Counted from the first letter of the stretch, positions 9,755 through 19,556 are shown. The stretch is DNA of 64,000 nt from Collimonas sp. OK242 (GCF_900107095.1 NZ_FNOR01000002.1:248001-312000); one strand, 5' to 3'. The notes: generated by a model from the letters alone, not told the origin. A program made the numbers and translations.

Positions 9755-12700
9755 ATGAGCCACTTTGTAGATCGCCTAAAATACTTTTCCACAAAGCGGC
9801 CGACGTTTTCCGACGGTCATGGGGCCACGACCCAGGAAGACCGTGGATGGGAAGATGCCTATCGGAAGCGATGGCAGCACGACAAAATCGTCCGCTCTAC
9901 CCATGGGGTTAATTGCACCGGGTCGTGTTCGTGGAAGATTTATGTGAAAAGCGGCATCGTCACCTGGGAAACCCAGCAAACCGATTATCCGCGAACCCGT
10001 CCCGACATGCCTAACCATGAGCCCCGCGGCTGTTCGCGCGGCGCCTCTTACTCGTGGTATCTCTACAGCGCAAATCGCCTCAAATATCCGCTGATCCGCG
10101 GCGCCCTGCTCAGGCTGTGGCGCGAAAAGCGCCTGACCCTCGCGCCGGTCGAAGCATGGAGCGCCATTGTGGAAAATCAGGAGGCGCGCGCCACGTATAC
10201 AAAACGGCGCGGCCTGGGCGGTTTCATCCGCTCGGACTGGGACGAAGTCAACGAAATCATCGCTGCGGCGAACATCCATACCATCAAACGACACGGACCC
10301 GACCGGATAGTCGGTTTCTCGCCGATACCTGCGATGTCGATGGTTTCCTATGCCGCAGGCAGCCGTTACCTGTCGCTGATCGGCGGCGTCAACCTCAGCT
10401 TTTACGATTGGTACTGCGATTTGCCGCCCGCCTCGCCGCAAACCTGGGGCGAACAAACCGATGTGCCCGAATCGGCGGACTGGTACAACTCGACCTTCAT
10501 CATGATGTGGGGGTCGAACGTGCCGCAAACGCGCACTCCGGACGCCCATTTCATGACCGAGGTCCGATACCGCGGCGCCAAAGTCGTATCGATTTTTCCC
10601 GATTATGCCGAGGGCGCGAAATTCGGCGATATCTGGCTCCATCCGAAACAAGGCACCGATGCGGCGCTCGGACTTGCCATGGGCCATGTCGTGCTGAAAG
10701 AGTTTCATGTCGCAGGCAAGAGCGCATATTTCGCGGACTACTGCCGGCGTTTTACCGACATGCCGCTGCTGGTGCGCATCGTCAGACAGGGTGACCATTA
10801 TGTGCCGGAACGCATGCTGCGTTCGGACGAGTTCGACGATGCGCTCGGCCAGGACAACAATGCCGCCTGGAAGACGGTCGCCATCGATGAACTGAGCGGC
10901 AAACTGGTCACCCCGGTCGGATCCATCGGCTTTCGCTGGGGACAAAAAGACGGCGGCGACGCCGGGAAATGGAATCTGCGAGAAGAGGATGTCGCAGGCA
11001 CGCCGATTCGGCCGCTCATGTCATTTGTGGCAAACCATGATGAAGTACTCGAGGTTGCCTTCCCTTATTTCGGCAACGTCGAACATACACACTTCACGCA
11101 TACCGGCCATGCCGGCATATTGCCGCGCCGAATCGGCGTACGTAAAATCGCCACCGCCAAAGGCGAAGTGCTGGTAGCGACGGTATACGATCTGTTCATC
11201 GCCAACTATGGCGTGGACCAGGGGCTGGGCGGCGCCAATGTCGCCGCCAGTTTCGACGACGACCTTCCCTATACCCCTGCCTGGCAGGAAAAAATTACCG
11301 GCGTCAAACGACAGGATGTGATCAAGGTCGCTCGCGAATTCGCCGATAACGCCCACAAGACCGAAGGCAAGTCGATGGTCATCCTGGGCGCCGGCTTGAA
11401 CCATTGGTTCAACATGGACATGAGCTATCGTTCCATCATCAACCTGCTCGTCATGTGCGGCTGCGTCGGCAAATCGGGCGGCGGTTGGGCGCATTATGTC
11501 GGCCAGGAAAAATTGCGGCCGCAAACCGGCTGGTTGCCGCTCGCGTTCGCGACCGATTGGCACCGTCCGCCGCGTTTCATGAACGGCACCTCATTCTTCT
11601 ACGCGCATACCGATCAATGGCGCTATGAAACGATGAAGGTCACCGAGTTGCTGTCACCGTTGGCCGACGGCAGCAGATTCGCCGACAGCCCGATCGACTA
11701 TAACGTCCGGGCCGAACGCATGGGCTGGTTGCCCTCCGCCCCGCAGTTCAAGAGCAATCCGCTCGATATCGGCCGCGCGGCTGCCGGCTTGAATGCCGCC
11801 GCGCATGTCGCGCAAGGCCTCAAGGACGGCTCGCTTGAAATGTCATGCGTCGATCCGGACGCACCGGAAAATTTTCCGAGAAACCTGTTCATATGGCGTT
11901 CCAATTTGCTCGGATCGTCAGGTAAAGGGCATGAATATTTTCTGAAACACCTGCTCGGCGCCGAGCATGGCGTGCAAGGAAAAGACCTAGGTAGCAGCGC
12001 GGGACTTTTGCCCAAGGAAGTAAAATGGCATGACCGAGCCCCCGAAGGTAAGCTCGATCTGGTTGTGACGCTGGATTTCAGGATGTCCACCACTTGCCTG
12101 TATTCCGACATCGTGCTGCCGACCGCAACCTGGTATGAAAAGGACGATATGAATACGTCCGACATGCATCCTTTCATCCATCCCTTGTCGACCGCAGTTG
12201 ACCCCGCATGGCAGTCCAAAAGCGATTGGGAAATCTATAAGGGCATTGCGAAAAAATTCTCTGAGTTGAGCGACGGCCATCTGGGCATGGAACATGACGT
12301 GGTGCTGTCGCCGCTGCAGCACGACAGCCCCGGTGAAATCGCGCAAACCGATGGCGTTGCCGACTGGGGCCGTCATGAATGCGACCCGATTCCCGGAAAA
12401 ACGATGGGTAGCGTCACGATCGTCGAACGCGATTATCCGAATACTTATCGCAAATTCACATCGCTCGGACCGCTGCTGGACTCACTCGGCAATGGCGGCA
12501 AGGGCATCAGCTGGCAGACCGGAGAAGAGATCGAACAACTTCGGGCATTGAATTATCCGGTCACGGACCAAGGCATATCGCATGGACGGCCGCAAATCCT
12601 GTCGGCGATCGATGCGGCCGAAGTGATTCTGTCGCTCGCGCCGGAAACCAACGGCGCCGTCGCGCTCAAAGCCTGGCAAGCGTTGTCCAAGCTCACCGGC

Positions 12701-13561
12701 GCCGATCACACGCATCTGTCGCGGGCGCGCGAGGATGAGAAAATCCGTTTCCGGGATATCCAGGCCCAGCCGCGCAAGATCATTTCGTCTCCGACCTGGA
12801 GCGGGATTGAATCGGAGCACGTGTCATATAGCGCAGGCTATACCAATGTGCATGAACTGATTCCATGGCGCACCTTGTCCGGGCGCCAGCAGCTTTACCA
12901 GGATCACGCATGGATGCGGGATTTTGGCGAATCGCTGTGCGTCTATAAACCGCCGATCGACACCCGCAGCACAGTGGGGATGGCCGGCAGCCGTTCGAAT
13001 GGCAACCCGGAGATCGCATTGAACTTCCTGACGCCCCATCAAAAATGGGGTATCCACAGCACCTACACCGACAATTTGCTGATGCTGACCTTGTCGCGCG
13101 GCGGGCCTATCGTCTGGATTTCCGAGATTGACGCCAGAAAAATCGGGGTGATCGACAATGACTGGATCGAAGCCTTCAATCTGAACGGTGCGTTGACCGC
13201 GCGCGCGGTAGTCAGCCAACGGATTCCGGTGGGCGCCGTATTCATGTATCACGCGCAAGAGAAAATCATCAACACGCCCGGTTCTGAAATCACCGGAGTG
13301 CGCGGCATCCACAATTCGGTGACGCGCGTCATGCTGAAACCGACGCACATGATCGGCGGCTACGCGCAACTCTCCTACGGCTTCAATTACTACGGTACGG
13401 TCGGTTCGAACCGCGACGAATTTGTGATTGTACGCAAGATGAACATGGTCGACTGGAAGGATGAATCGACGCCGGCCGTTGCCATCGGCGACCGCCCTAT
13501 CCTCGCCAAGGATGCCCCGGCATTTGCCGCGAGCGACGAAGAATCCGGAGAAAAACGATGA
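9755..13561 (+). CDS. narG: Respiratory nitrate reductase alpha subunit NarG
   Basis: Catalytic molybdenum bis-MGD subunit of the membrane-bound, cytoplasm-facing nitrate reductase; reduces nitrate to nitrite with electrons from quinol via NarI and NarH. 1268 residues, close to the usual length, with no Tat signal, as expected. The FS0 [4Fe-4S] ligands are His50, Cys54, Cys58 and Cys93 (HGVNCTGSC ... RGCSRG). The active-site segment YCDLPPASPQTWGEQTDV, which carries the Mo-coordinating aspartate region, is intact, as are the C-terminal molydopterin-binding segments (LTPHQKWGIHSTY, SYGFNYYGTVGSNRDEF). First gene of narGHJI; overlaps narH by 4 bp. Probable FNR control from 9665-9678. Confidence 0.98.
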   Translation: MSHFVDRLKYFSTKRPTFSDGHGATTQEDRGWEDAYRKRWQHDKIVRSTHGVNCTGSCSWKIYVKSGIVTWETQQTDYPRTRPDMPNHEPRGCSRGASYSWYLYSANRLKYPLIRGALLRLWREKRLTLAPVEAWSAIVENQEARATYTKRRGLGGFIRSDWDEVNEIIAAANIHTIKRHGPDRIVGFSPIPAMSMVSYAAGSRYLSLIGGVNLSFYDWYCDLPPASPQTWGEQTDVPESADWYNSTFIMMWGSNVPQTRTPDAHFMTEVRYRGAKVVSIFPDYAEGAKFGDIWLHPKQGTDAALGLAMGHVVLKEFHVAGKSAYFADYCRRFTDMPLLVRIVRQGDHYVPERMLRSDEFDDALGQDNNAAWKTVAIDELSGKLVTPVGSIGFRWGQKDGGDAGKWNLREEDVAGTPIRPLMSFVANHDEVLEVAFPYFGNVEHTHFTHTGHAGILPRRIGVRKIATAKGEVLVATVYDLFIANYGVDQGLGGANVAASFDDDLPYTPAWQEKITGVKRQDVIKVAREFADNAHKTEGKSMVILGAGLNHWFNMDMSYRSIINLLVMCGCVGKSGGGWAHYVGQEKLRPQTGWLPLAFATDWHRPPRFMNGTSFFYAHTDQWRYETMKVTELLSPLADGSRFADSPIDYNVRAERMGWLPSAPQFKSNPLDIGRAAAGLNAAAHVAQGLKDGSLEMSCVDPDAPENFPRNLFIWRSNLLGSSGKGHEYFLKHLLGAEHGVQGKDLGSSAGLLPKEVKWHDRAPEGKLDLVVTLDFRMSTTCLYSDIVLPTATWYEKDDMNTSDMHPFIHPLSTAVDPAWQSKSDWEIYKGIAKKFSELSDGHLGMEHDVVLSPLQHDSPGEIAQTDGVADWGRHECDPIPGKTMGSVTIVERDYPNTYRKFTSLGPLLDSLGNGGKGISWQTGEEIEQLRALNYPVTDQGISHGRPQILSAIDAAEVILSLAPETNGAVALKAWQALSKLTGADHTHLSRAREDEKIRFRDIQAQPRKIISSPTWSGIESEHVSYSAGYTNVHELIPWRTLSGRQQLYQDHAWMRDFGESLCVYKPPIDTRSTVGMAGSRSNGNPEIALNFLTPHQKWGIHSTYTDNLLMLTLSRGGPIVWISEIDARKIGVIDNDWIEAFNLNGALTARAVVSQRIPVGAVFMYHAQEKIINTPGSEITGVRGIHNSVTRVMLKPTHMIGGYAQLSYGFNYYGTVGSNRDEFVIVRKMNMVDWKDESTPAVAIGDRPILAKDAPAFAASDEESGEKR

Positions 13562-15099
13562 AAATCCGCGCCCAGATCGGCATGGTGATGAATCTCGACA
13601 AGTGCATCGGCTGCCATACCTGTTCGGTTACCTGCAAAAACGTCTGGACCTCGCGGGAGGGGATGGAATACGCATGGTTCAACAACGTCGAAACCAAGCC
13701 CGGCATCGGCTATCCCAAGGACTGGGAAAACCAGGATCGCTGGAACGGCGGCTGGCAGCGCCGCGCGAACGGCAAGATCGAACTGCGCGCCGGCAGCAAG
13801 TGGCGCGTGCTTTCGCAGATTTTCGGCAATCCTAACCTGCCGGAGATCGACGATTACTACGAGCCGTTCACCTTCGATTACGCCAATCTGCATAATGCCC
13901 CCGACGTCAAAGTCGTGCCGGTCGCCCGCCCGCGGTCGCTGATCACAGGCAAACGGATGGAAAAAATAGAATGCGGGCCAAACTGGGAGGAAATCCTTGG
14001 CGGAGAATTTGAAAAGCGCAAGCAGGACTATAACTTCGATCAGGTGCAGACCGACATCTACGGCGAATTTGAAAACACCTTCATGATGTATTTGCCGCGC
14101 CTATGCGAACACTGTCTCAATCCCGCTTGCGTCGCCTCCTGCCCTTCCGGTGCGATTTATAAGCGTGAAGAAGATGGCATCGTGCTGATCGACCAGGACA
14201 AATGCCGGGGCTGGCGCATGTGCGTATCAGGATGTCCTTACAAGAAAATTTATTACAACTGGAAAAGCGGGAAATCGGAAAAATGCATTTTCTGCTATCC
14301 GCGTATTGAAGCAGGCCAGCCGACGGTATGCTCGGAAACCTGCGTCGGCCGGATTCGCTATCTCGGCGTCCTGCTTTACGATGCTGACCGTATCCAGGAA
14401 GCGGCATCGGCGGCGGACCCGAAGGATTTGTATGAAGCCCAGCTCTCCATTTTTCTCGACCCGAACGATCCGGCCGTGCGCGCGCAGGCGGCCCGCGATG
14501 GCGTACCGGACAACTGGCTGGAAGCAGCGCGCCGTTCCCCTGTATATAAAATGGCAATGGAATGGAAAATCGCCTTCCCGCTGCATCCGGAATACCGTAC
14601 CTTGCCCATGGTCTGGTACGTCCCGCCCCTTTCGCCGATCAATTCGGCCGCCAACGACGGCCGGCTCGGCATGAAAGGCCTGTTGCCGGATGTCGATGCG
14701 CTGCGTATCCCGTTGCGCTATCTGGCCAACCTGCTCACGGCCGGCGACGAAGCGCCGGTGCGCCTGGCCCTCAAGCGGATGCTGGCCATGCGCGGCTTCA
14801 TGCGCGAGCGCCATGTCGAACGTAGAGAAAGCCCCGAGGTACTCGACGAAGTCGGCCTGAGTACGGCGCAAGTCGACGAAATGTATCGTTATCTGGCCAT
14901 TGCCAACTATGAAGATCGTTTCGTGATTCCCACTGCGCATCGCGAATATGCGGAAGATGCGTTTGACCTGCGCGCCTCGTGCGGCTTCTCGTTCGGTAAC
15001 GGATGCTCGGATAGCACGCCCGAAACCAGCCTGTTCGGCGGCCGCAAGACTGTCATTACGGAACGCAAGATGATTCCGATACATCCGGTGGGGGAATAG
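13558..15099 (+). CDS. narH: Respiratory nitrate reductase beta subunit NarH
   Basis: Iron-sulfur electron-transfer subunit, 513 residues, that passes electrons from the hemes of NarI to NarG. Four cysteine groups are visible: CIGCHTCSVTC near the N-terminus, CEHCLNPACVASCP around residue 182, CRGWRMCVSGCP around 219, and CIFCYPRIEAGQPTVCSETC around 245. The Trp in CRGW replaces a cysteine and is the family hallmark of the [3Fe-4S] cluster. ATG overlaps the narG stop (ATGA); narJ begins one base after its stop. Confidence 0.98.
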   Translation: MKIRAQIGMVMNLDKCIGCHTCSVTCKNVWTSREGMEYAWFNNVETKPGIGYPKDWENQDRWNGGWQRRANGKIELRAGSKWRVLSQIFGNPNLPEIDDYYEPFTFDYANLHNAPDVKVVPVARPRSLITGKRMEKIECGPNWEEILGGEFEKRKQDYNFDQVQTDIYGEFENTFMMYLPRLCEHCLNPACVASCPSGAIYKREEDGIVLIDQDKCRGWRMCVSGCPYKKIYYNWKSGKSEKCIFCYPRIEAGQPTVCSETCVGRIRYLGVLLYDADRIQEAASAADPKDLYEAQLSIFLDPNDPAVRAQAARDGVPDNWLEAARRSPVYKMAMEWKIAFPLHPEYRTLPMVWYVPPLSPINSAANDGRLGMKGLLPDVDALRIPLRYLANLLTAGDEAPVRLALKRMLAMRGFMRERHVERRESPEVLDEVGLSTAQVDEMYRYLAIANYEDRFVIPTAHREYAEDAFDLRASCGFSFGNGCSDSTPETSLFGGRKTVITERKMIPIHPVGE

Positions 15100-15100
15100 A

Positions 15101-15787
15101 ATGGAAGACAAGCGGCATATCTTCAGCATGTTGAGCGCCCTGCTCGATTATCCCGATCAATCGTTGCTTGACGCGTTAGCGGAGATCCGCGCCACGCTGC
15201 CCGTCCATCCGGCGTTCCCGCCAGCGACGCGGGTCGCCCTGATCGGCCTGGTCGACCGGCTGTCGATGCAGCCGCTCATGGATTCGCAAGAAGAATACGT
15301 CGAAACCTTCGACCGCGGCCGGGCCACCTCTCTCTATCTGTTCGAGCATGTCCATGGCGAATCGCGTGAGCGAGGACAAGCCATGGTTGATTTGCTCGCC
15401 ATGTACGAAACGAAGGGACTGTTTCTTGGCAACGGCGAGCTACCGGATTACCTGCCGGTGTTTCTGGAGTTCCTGGCCCAGGAAACGCCTGCACAGGCGT
15501 ACCGGCTGCTTGGCGAGATAGCCGACATCATCCGGGCGATCGCGGCCAAGCTCGCCGAGCGCGGTACGCCCTATTGCTCTGCGGTTGCCGCATTGCTGCC
15601 GCTGGCGGGTGAATTACCGATGAGCATAACGGCGCTTGCCGCGGAACCGCCCCCAGACCAGGAAATCGATGGCCAGGCGCTGGACAAGGAATGGCAAGAC
15701 GAACCCGTGAGTTTCCTCGGTGCGCAAGCCCCGGCTTGCGCACCAGCCCAGCCCATCCGGTTTTATGAAAAAAGACCAACGCGCTAA
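15101..15787 (+). CDS. narJ: Nitrate reductase assembly chaperone NarJ
   Basis: Cytoplasmic TorD/NarJ-family chaperone, 228 residues, needed to insert the molybdenum cofactor into NarG before the complex binds NarI. The N-terminal helical core (LSALLDYPDQSLLDALAEIR) and the motif EEYVETFDRGRATSLYLFEH are characteristic of NarJ. The C-terminal 40 residues are proline- and alanine-rich and probably disordered. It sits in the standard third place of the operon. Confidence 0.95.
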   Translation: MEDKRHIFSMLSALLDYPDQSLLDALAEIRATLPVHPAFPPATRVALIGLVDRLSMQPLMDSQEEYVETFDRGRATSLYLFEHVHGESRERGQAMVDLLAMYETKGLFLGNGELPDYLPVFLEFLAQETPAQAYRLLGEIADIIRAIAAKLAERGTPYCSAVAALLPLAGELPMSITALAAEPPPDQEIDGQALDKEWQDEPVSFLGAQAPACAPAQPIRFYEKRPTR

Positions 15788-15856
15788 CCGGTGACCGAGA
15801 GTGATCCGGTTTCGGTTGCGTGCGTTTGAAAGAACGATCTTCGTTGGAGACGGCTT

Positions 15857-16543
15857 ATGAATCAGCATTTTATTCAATCATTTATTTTTGGCGTTTATCC
15901 TTACATCTGCCTTGCCATCTGGCTCATCGGCAGCCTGATCCGCTTCGATCGCGAGCAGTACACCTGGAAGAGCGATTCGTCACAACTGCTAAGACGCCGT
16001 CAATTGCGCCTGGGTAGCAATCTGTTCCATGTTGGCGTGCTGATCGTGATTGCAGGCCATTTCGCGGGTTTCCTCGCGCCGCACTGGATGGTGTCGCCGT
16101 TTCTGAATGCATCGCAGCATCAATTCGTGGCGATGGCCGCAGGCGGCAGCGCCGGCATCGTCGCCATCATCGGCTTATCGATTTTGCTTTACCGCCGACT
16201 TTCCGATCCTCGAATCCGCATCAACAGTGCGCCTGCGGATATTCTGGTGCTGGCGATATTGTGGCTGCAGCTCGCACTTGGCCTGGCCACGGTGCCGCTG
16301 TCGATCGCCCATATGGACGGCGCAATGTTCGAAGTCCTGAGCGATTATGTAAAAGGGATAGTCACGTTTCAGCCGGACGTCGCCGCTCTCCTCGCCCAGG
16401 CGCCATTGGTCTACAAGATCCATATCGCGCTGGGATTCACCATTTTCCTGGTTTCCCCTTTTACGCGCCTGGTCCATATCTGGAGCGGCTTGGCGACCGT
16501 CACCTATCTGTTGCGCCCGCACCAGATCGTGCGCAAGCGCTAA
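15857..16543 (+). CDS. narI: Nitrate reductase gamma subunit NarI
   Basis: Diheme cytochrome b membrane subunit, 228 residues, that oxidises quinol and anchors NarGH. Five membrane helices are evident, with heme-ligand histidines in SNLFHVGVLIVIAGHFAGF and near the C-terminus in VYKIHIALGF and TRLVHIWSG. The ATG at 15857 is preceded by GGAGACGGCTT. About 70 bp separate it from narJ; the prolyl isomerase gene follows after 15 bp. Confidence 0.96.
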   Translation: MNQHFIQSFIFGVYPYICLAIWLIGSLIRFDREQYTWKSDSSQLLRRRQLRLGSNLFHVGVLIVIAGHFAGFLAPHWMVSPFLNASQHQFVAMAAGGSAGIVAIIGLSILLYRRLSDPRIRINSAPADILVLAILWLQLALGLATVPLSIAHMDGAMFEVLSDYVKGIVTFQPDVAALLAQAPLVYKIHIALGFTIFLVSPFTRLVHIWSGLATVTYLLRPHQIVRKR

Positions 16544-16558
16544 TCCGAGGAATATCCC

Positions 16559-17356
16559 ATGTCCCTCAATACGATTGACGCTCCCGCGGCATCCGACATC
16601 GCCGAACTCAGCGTCAACGGCGTCGTGATCGATGCGCAGGCAATTGCAGCCGAAGCGGCGCACCATGCAGCCGGCGCCGATGTTGAACGCGCTGCACGCC
16701 TGGCCTTGGCGGTGCGCGAATTGCTGACGCAAAAGGCCGTCGAAAAAGGTTTGTTGACGGCCGGCGCCGGACTCGACGACGCAACCATTGACCATCTGCT
16801 TGAGGCCGATTGCCCGATCCCGTGTCCATCCGAAGAAGAATGTCAGCGTTATCATGCAGCGAACTCGCAGAAATTCCGCAGTCCGGATCTGGTTTTTGCG
16901 CGTCACATTCTCTTTGCGCTGACAGAGAATGCGCCAATGACGAAGGTCCGCGCCCGTGCCGAAGAAGCCCACCGCGAGCTGGCCCGGCATCCGGATCGAT
17001 TCGAAGCGCTTGCGCAAACCTTATCGAACTGCCCTTCCGGCCAGGCCGGTGGCAATCTAGGGCAGTTGAGCCGCGGCGAAAGCGTCCCGGAATTTGAGGC
17101 AGCCATCTTCGACAGCACGCACATCGGCCTGTTGCCGGGACTGGTCAAATCACGCTACGGTTTCCATATTGTGGTAGTGGAGCGCCGCATCGCTGGTGTT
17201 GCGCTGCCTTTCGAAGCGGTACGAGAGCTCATCCAGCGCTATCTCTCGGAGCATGTGCGGCACAAATCGATTCAGCAGTACCTGACACTGTTGGCGTCCG
17301 GCGCTGAACTGACTGGCATCACGCTGGAGGTGCGGCCTGGCTTCCTGTTGCAATGA
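16559..17356 (+). CDS. Parvulin-type peptidylprolyl isomerase in the nar operon
   Basis: 265-residue protein with an N-terminal helical SurA/NifM-like region (about residues 1-110) and a C-terminal parvulin PPIase domain (ARHILFALTENAPMTKVRAR, then FEALAQTLSNCPSGQAGGNLG and YGFHIVVVERRI). No signal peptide is seen, so it acts in the cytoplasm. A PPIase of this kind between narI and narK recurs in beta-proteobacterial nar clusters as I recall, and a folding role for NarGH or NarI is plausible by analogy with NifM and nitrogenase. Ribosome site CCGAGGAATATCCC precedes the ATG. A terminator-like hairpin follows. Confidence 0.88.
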   Translation: MSLNTIDAPAASDIAELSVNGVVIDAQAIAAEAAHHAAGADVERAARLALAVRELLTQKAVEKGLLTAGAGLDDATIDHLLEADCPIPCPSEEECQRYHAANSQKFRSPDLVFARHILFALTENAPMTKVRARAEEAHRELARHPDRFEALAQTLSNCPSGQAGGNLGQLSRGESVPEFEAAIFDSTHIGLLPGLVKSRYGFHIVVVERRIAGVALPFEAVRELIQRYLSEHVRHKSIQQYLTLLASGAELTGITLEVRPGFLLQ

Positions 17357-17371
17357 CGATCACCATGGGTT

Positions 17372-17399
17372 GGCATCCGCATCGGATGTCTATTTTATC
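17372..17399 (+). terminator. Weak terminator-like hairpin after the narGHJI-ppi operon
   Basis: Arms GGCATCCG (17372-17379) and CGGATGTC (17383-17390), eight pairs with one G-U, three-base loop, followed by TATTTTATC. The stem is short and the U tract broken, so partial readthrough into narK is likely. Confidence 0.5.
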
Positions 17400-17426
17400 G
17401 GCCTTGCGCCCTGATCTGGAGCAGTC

Positions 17427-18665
17427 ATGACTTCACAAAAAAGTCCCATGCTGGTTTTGTCCGTCACCACGCTGGCGTTTATGGTCTGTTTCGTGGTCTG
17501 GATGATGTTCGGCGTGATCGGCATTGGGCTGCGAACCGAGCTTAACCTGAACGGCACCGAGTTCGGACTGCTCACATCCACGCCCGTTCTGACCGGCGCA
17601 CTTTTGCGTTTACCCTTGGGAATCTGGACCGACCGCTTCGGCGGCCGCCTGGTGATGACGCTGTTGCTGGTCCTTTGCGCCATCCCCGTTTTCCTGATTT
17701 CCTATGCGACGGTGTTCTGGCAGTTTCTGGCGATCGGACTATGCCTGGGCGCGGTTGGCGCATCGTTCGCGGTGGGTACGCCCTATGTCGCCCGCTTCTT
17801 CCCGCCCGAAAAACGGGGATTCGCCATGGGTTTTTTCGGCGCCGGTACGGCCGGCGCTGCGGTCAACTTGTTCATTACGCCTTCGCTACAGGCGGCCTAT
17901 GGCTGGCGCGCAGTGCCAAAAATATATGCGCTGGCGCTAATCGCCACCGCAATCATTTTCTGGCTCGGCTCCGCCCCTGATCCAGGCGCCGGCAAAACGC
18001 CTGGATCCTTGCACAAACAGTTTCAGATATTAAAGAACCCGAAAGTCTGGAGATACTGCCAGTATTACTCTATCTGTTTCGGTGGCTTTACCGCGTTATC
18101 GCTGTGGATTCCGCAGTACCTGAAGGGTGAATTCGGATTTTCGGTGGTCACCGCAGCGGCGCTGGCTGCCGGCTTCTCATTGCCGGGATCGGTATTGCGC
18201 GCGCTCGGCGGCGGCCTGGCTGACCGTTTCGGTGCGCATAATGTGACCTGGTGGGGACTATGGGTTGCGTGGGTATGCTTGTTCCTGCTGTCCTATCCCG
18301 ACACCGCTTTTGTGGTGAGCACGATCAACGGCCCACGCAGCTTCCATATCCATCTGGGAGTCCCCGTCTTCATCGGATTGCTGTTCGTGCTTGGCACGGT
18401 ATTCGCGTTTGGCATGGCATCGACATTCAAGTATGTTGCCGACGATTTCCCGCAGCAGATGGGTATTGTGACGGGCATCGTCGGCTTAGCTGGCGGCCTT
18501 GGCGGTTTCTTGCTGCCGATCTTGTTCGGCGTGATACTGGATTGGCTTGGCATACGTTCAAGCTGTTTTATGTTGCTCTACGGGGTCGTTTGGGTATCAT
18601 TGATTCTGCTGTATCTATCCAGCGTGCGGCAAGTCCGGATCGATGGCCGGCTAAGTACTTCCTGA
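17427..18665 (+). CDS. narK: NarK-type nitrate/nitrite MFS transporter
   Basis: 412-residue major facilitator with twelve predicted membrane helices. The nitrate signature is seen in FGAGTAGAAVNLFITPSL (around residue 135) and in the second half GIVGLAGGLGGFLLPILFG. It imports nitrate for NarG and/or exports nitrite. A single 12-helix protein is present rather than the fused NarK1K2 form. Ribosome site GGAGCAGTC before the ATG. It lies downstream of the reductase genes, whereas many relatives place narK first. Confidence 0.93.
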   Translation: MTSQKSPMLVLSVTTLAFMVCFVVWMMFGVIGIGLRTELNLNGTEFGLLTSTPVLTGALLRLPLGIWTDRFGGRLVMTLLLVLCAIPVFLISYATVFWQFLAIGLCLGAVGASFAVGTPYVARFFPPEKRGFAMGFFGAGTAGAAVNLFITPSLQAAYGWRAVPKIYALALIATAIIFWLGSAPDPGAGKTPGSLHKQFQILKNPKVWRYCQYYSICFGGFTALSLWIPQYLKGEFGFSVVTAAALAAGFSLPGSVLRALGGGLADRFGAHNVTWWGLWVAWVCLFLLSYPDTAFVVSTINGPRSFHIHLGVPVFIGLLFVLGTVFAFGMASTFKYVADDFPQQMGIVTGIVGLAGGLGGFLLPILFGVILDWLGIRSSCFMLLYGVVWVSLILLYLSSVRQVRIDGRLSTS

Positions 18666-18711
18666 GCCGCATTGGGCATGCATCAATACCTAACCATATG
18701 GATGAAACAGC

Positions 18712-19119
18712 ATGAATATTTCAAGCTTTGAAGATTTGCTAAGCGCGGCGCGGCAGCAAGCGGAACCGCAGCGTCTGCTTTTCGTATTTACCAAGATGGA
18801 GTTGCCGGAGGATTGCAGCGCAGAACAGCGAAGCGACTTCGAGGCAGGCGTCGGCGGCGCATTAACGCCATTGATGTGCCTGGATAAAATACCGGAAGAA
18901 TTGAGTACCTTTAACGAACTGCTTGAAGAGTCCCGCCAGTTCCTGCTGGATTGGACCATCGTCTTCGTCGCCGCCCTTTCGGGCCGGGACGGGCGCGCGC
19001 CAAAAACCGAAGATGCGGAGGCGCCGTTGAACCAGATGGTGGCGGCGATCAAGGCCGGTTCCGCCGGCATGTTCATTCCGTTCGACACGCGTGGCCAGCC
19101 CGTATCAATGGCCTCATAG
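18712..19119 (+). CDS. Uncharacterised nar-linked protein, 135 residues
   Basis: Soluble small protein, no signal or membrane segment. It opens with FEDLLSAARQQAEPQRLLFVFTKMELP and contains the segments GGALTPLMCLDKIPEEL and LDWTIVFVAALSGRDG, then a C-terminal IKAGSAGMFIPFDTRG. I recall similar proteins downstream of narK in other Burkholderiales, sometimes labelled ribonucleotide reductase subunit alpha. That name is not supported here: the protein is far too short and shows none of the reductase motifs. Function unknown; linkage to nitrate respiration is by position only (46 bp after narK, same strand). Confidence 0.75.
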   Translation: MNISSFEDLLSAARQQAEPQRLLFVFTKMELPEDCSAEQRSDFEAGVGGALTPLMCLDKIPEELSTFNELLEESRQFLLDWTIVFVAALSGRDGRAPKTEDAEAPLNQMVAAIKAGSAGMFIPFDTRGQPVSMAS

Positions 19120-19130
19120 CGACCACTGTA

Positions 19131-19149
19131 TGGTTAATCGCATTAACCA
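19131..19149. terminator. Perfect 8-bp stem between convergent genes
   Basis: TGGTTAAT (19131-19138), loop CGC, ATTAACCA (19142-19149). It lies where the nar-linked gene and sirB2 converge and overlaps the sirB2 stop codon. No T tract follows on either strand, so its role as a transcription end is a guess. Confidence 0.35.
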
Positions 19150-19523
19150 AGCACGAGTACTTGTTTCGTTACTGCCACCGACGCGATATAAGCAAATGTG
19201 GCCAACGCCGCGATGAATGCGTAAACCCGTACCGTCTTGGTCTTGCCACGTTTTAATGCGATGCTGCCGATTGCGATGTAGGCAATTACCGCGAGGATCT
19301 TGACGGTAAGCCAGTTTTGAACGAACGGATACTGCCCGCTCCAAATTACCATGGTGAGAGCGCTGACGAGGAGCAAGGTGTCGACAGCTTGCGGCACCAG
19401 CTTGACCCAGCTCTGCTTCAACATTGCCGATTCACGTAGCATCCATATCCCGCGCAGAAAAAACAAACCGCCGCTGAGCGTGGCGCAAGCTATATGAAAA
19501 TGCTTGATCGATGTATAGTTCAT
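19143..19523 (-). CDS. SirB2-family membrane protein
   Basis: 126 residues with four hydrophobic helices and little else. The first helix carries the family motif IKHFHIACATLSGGLFFLRG, and LTVKILAVIAYIAIG and VYAFIAALATFAYIAS follow. The family is named after Salmonella SirB2; its biochemical role is not established. It is common in beta-proteobacteria next to respiratory genes. A 24-bp perfect palindrome lies 34 bp upstream of its start. Confidence 0.8.
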   Translation of the reverse strand: MNYTSIKHFHIACATLSGGLFFLRGIWMLRESAMLKQSWVKLVPQAVDTLLLVSALTMVIWSGQYPFVQNWLTVKILAVIAYIAIGSIALKRGKTKTVRVYAFIAALATFAYIASVAVTKQVLVLG

Positions 19524-19556
19524 AGGCGGGGTGCTGCAACAATGGCGGTTTTGAGT

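Noticed and set aside
9776-10945. 389-codon minus-strand reading frame inside narG
   Set aside because: Shadow of narG, whose frame has all expected motifs.
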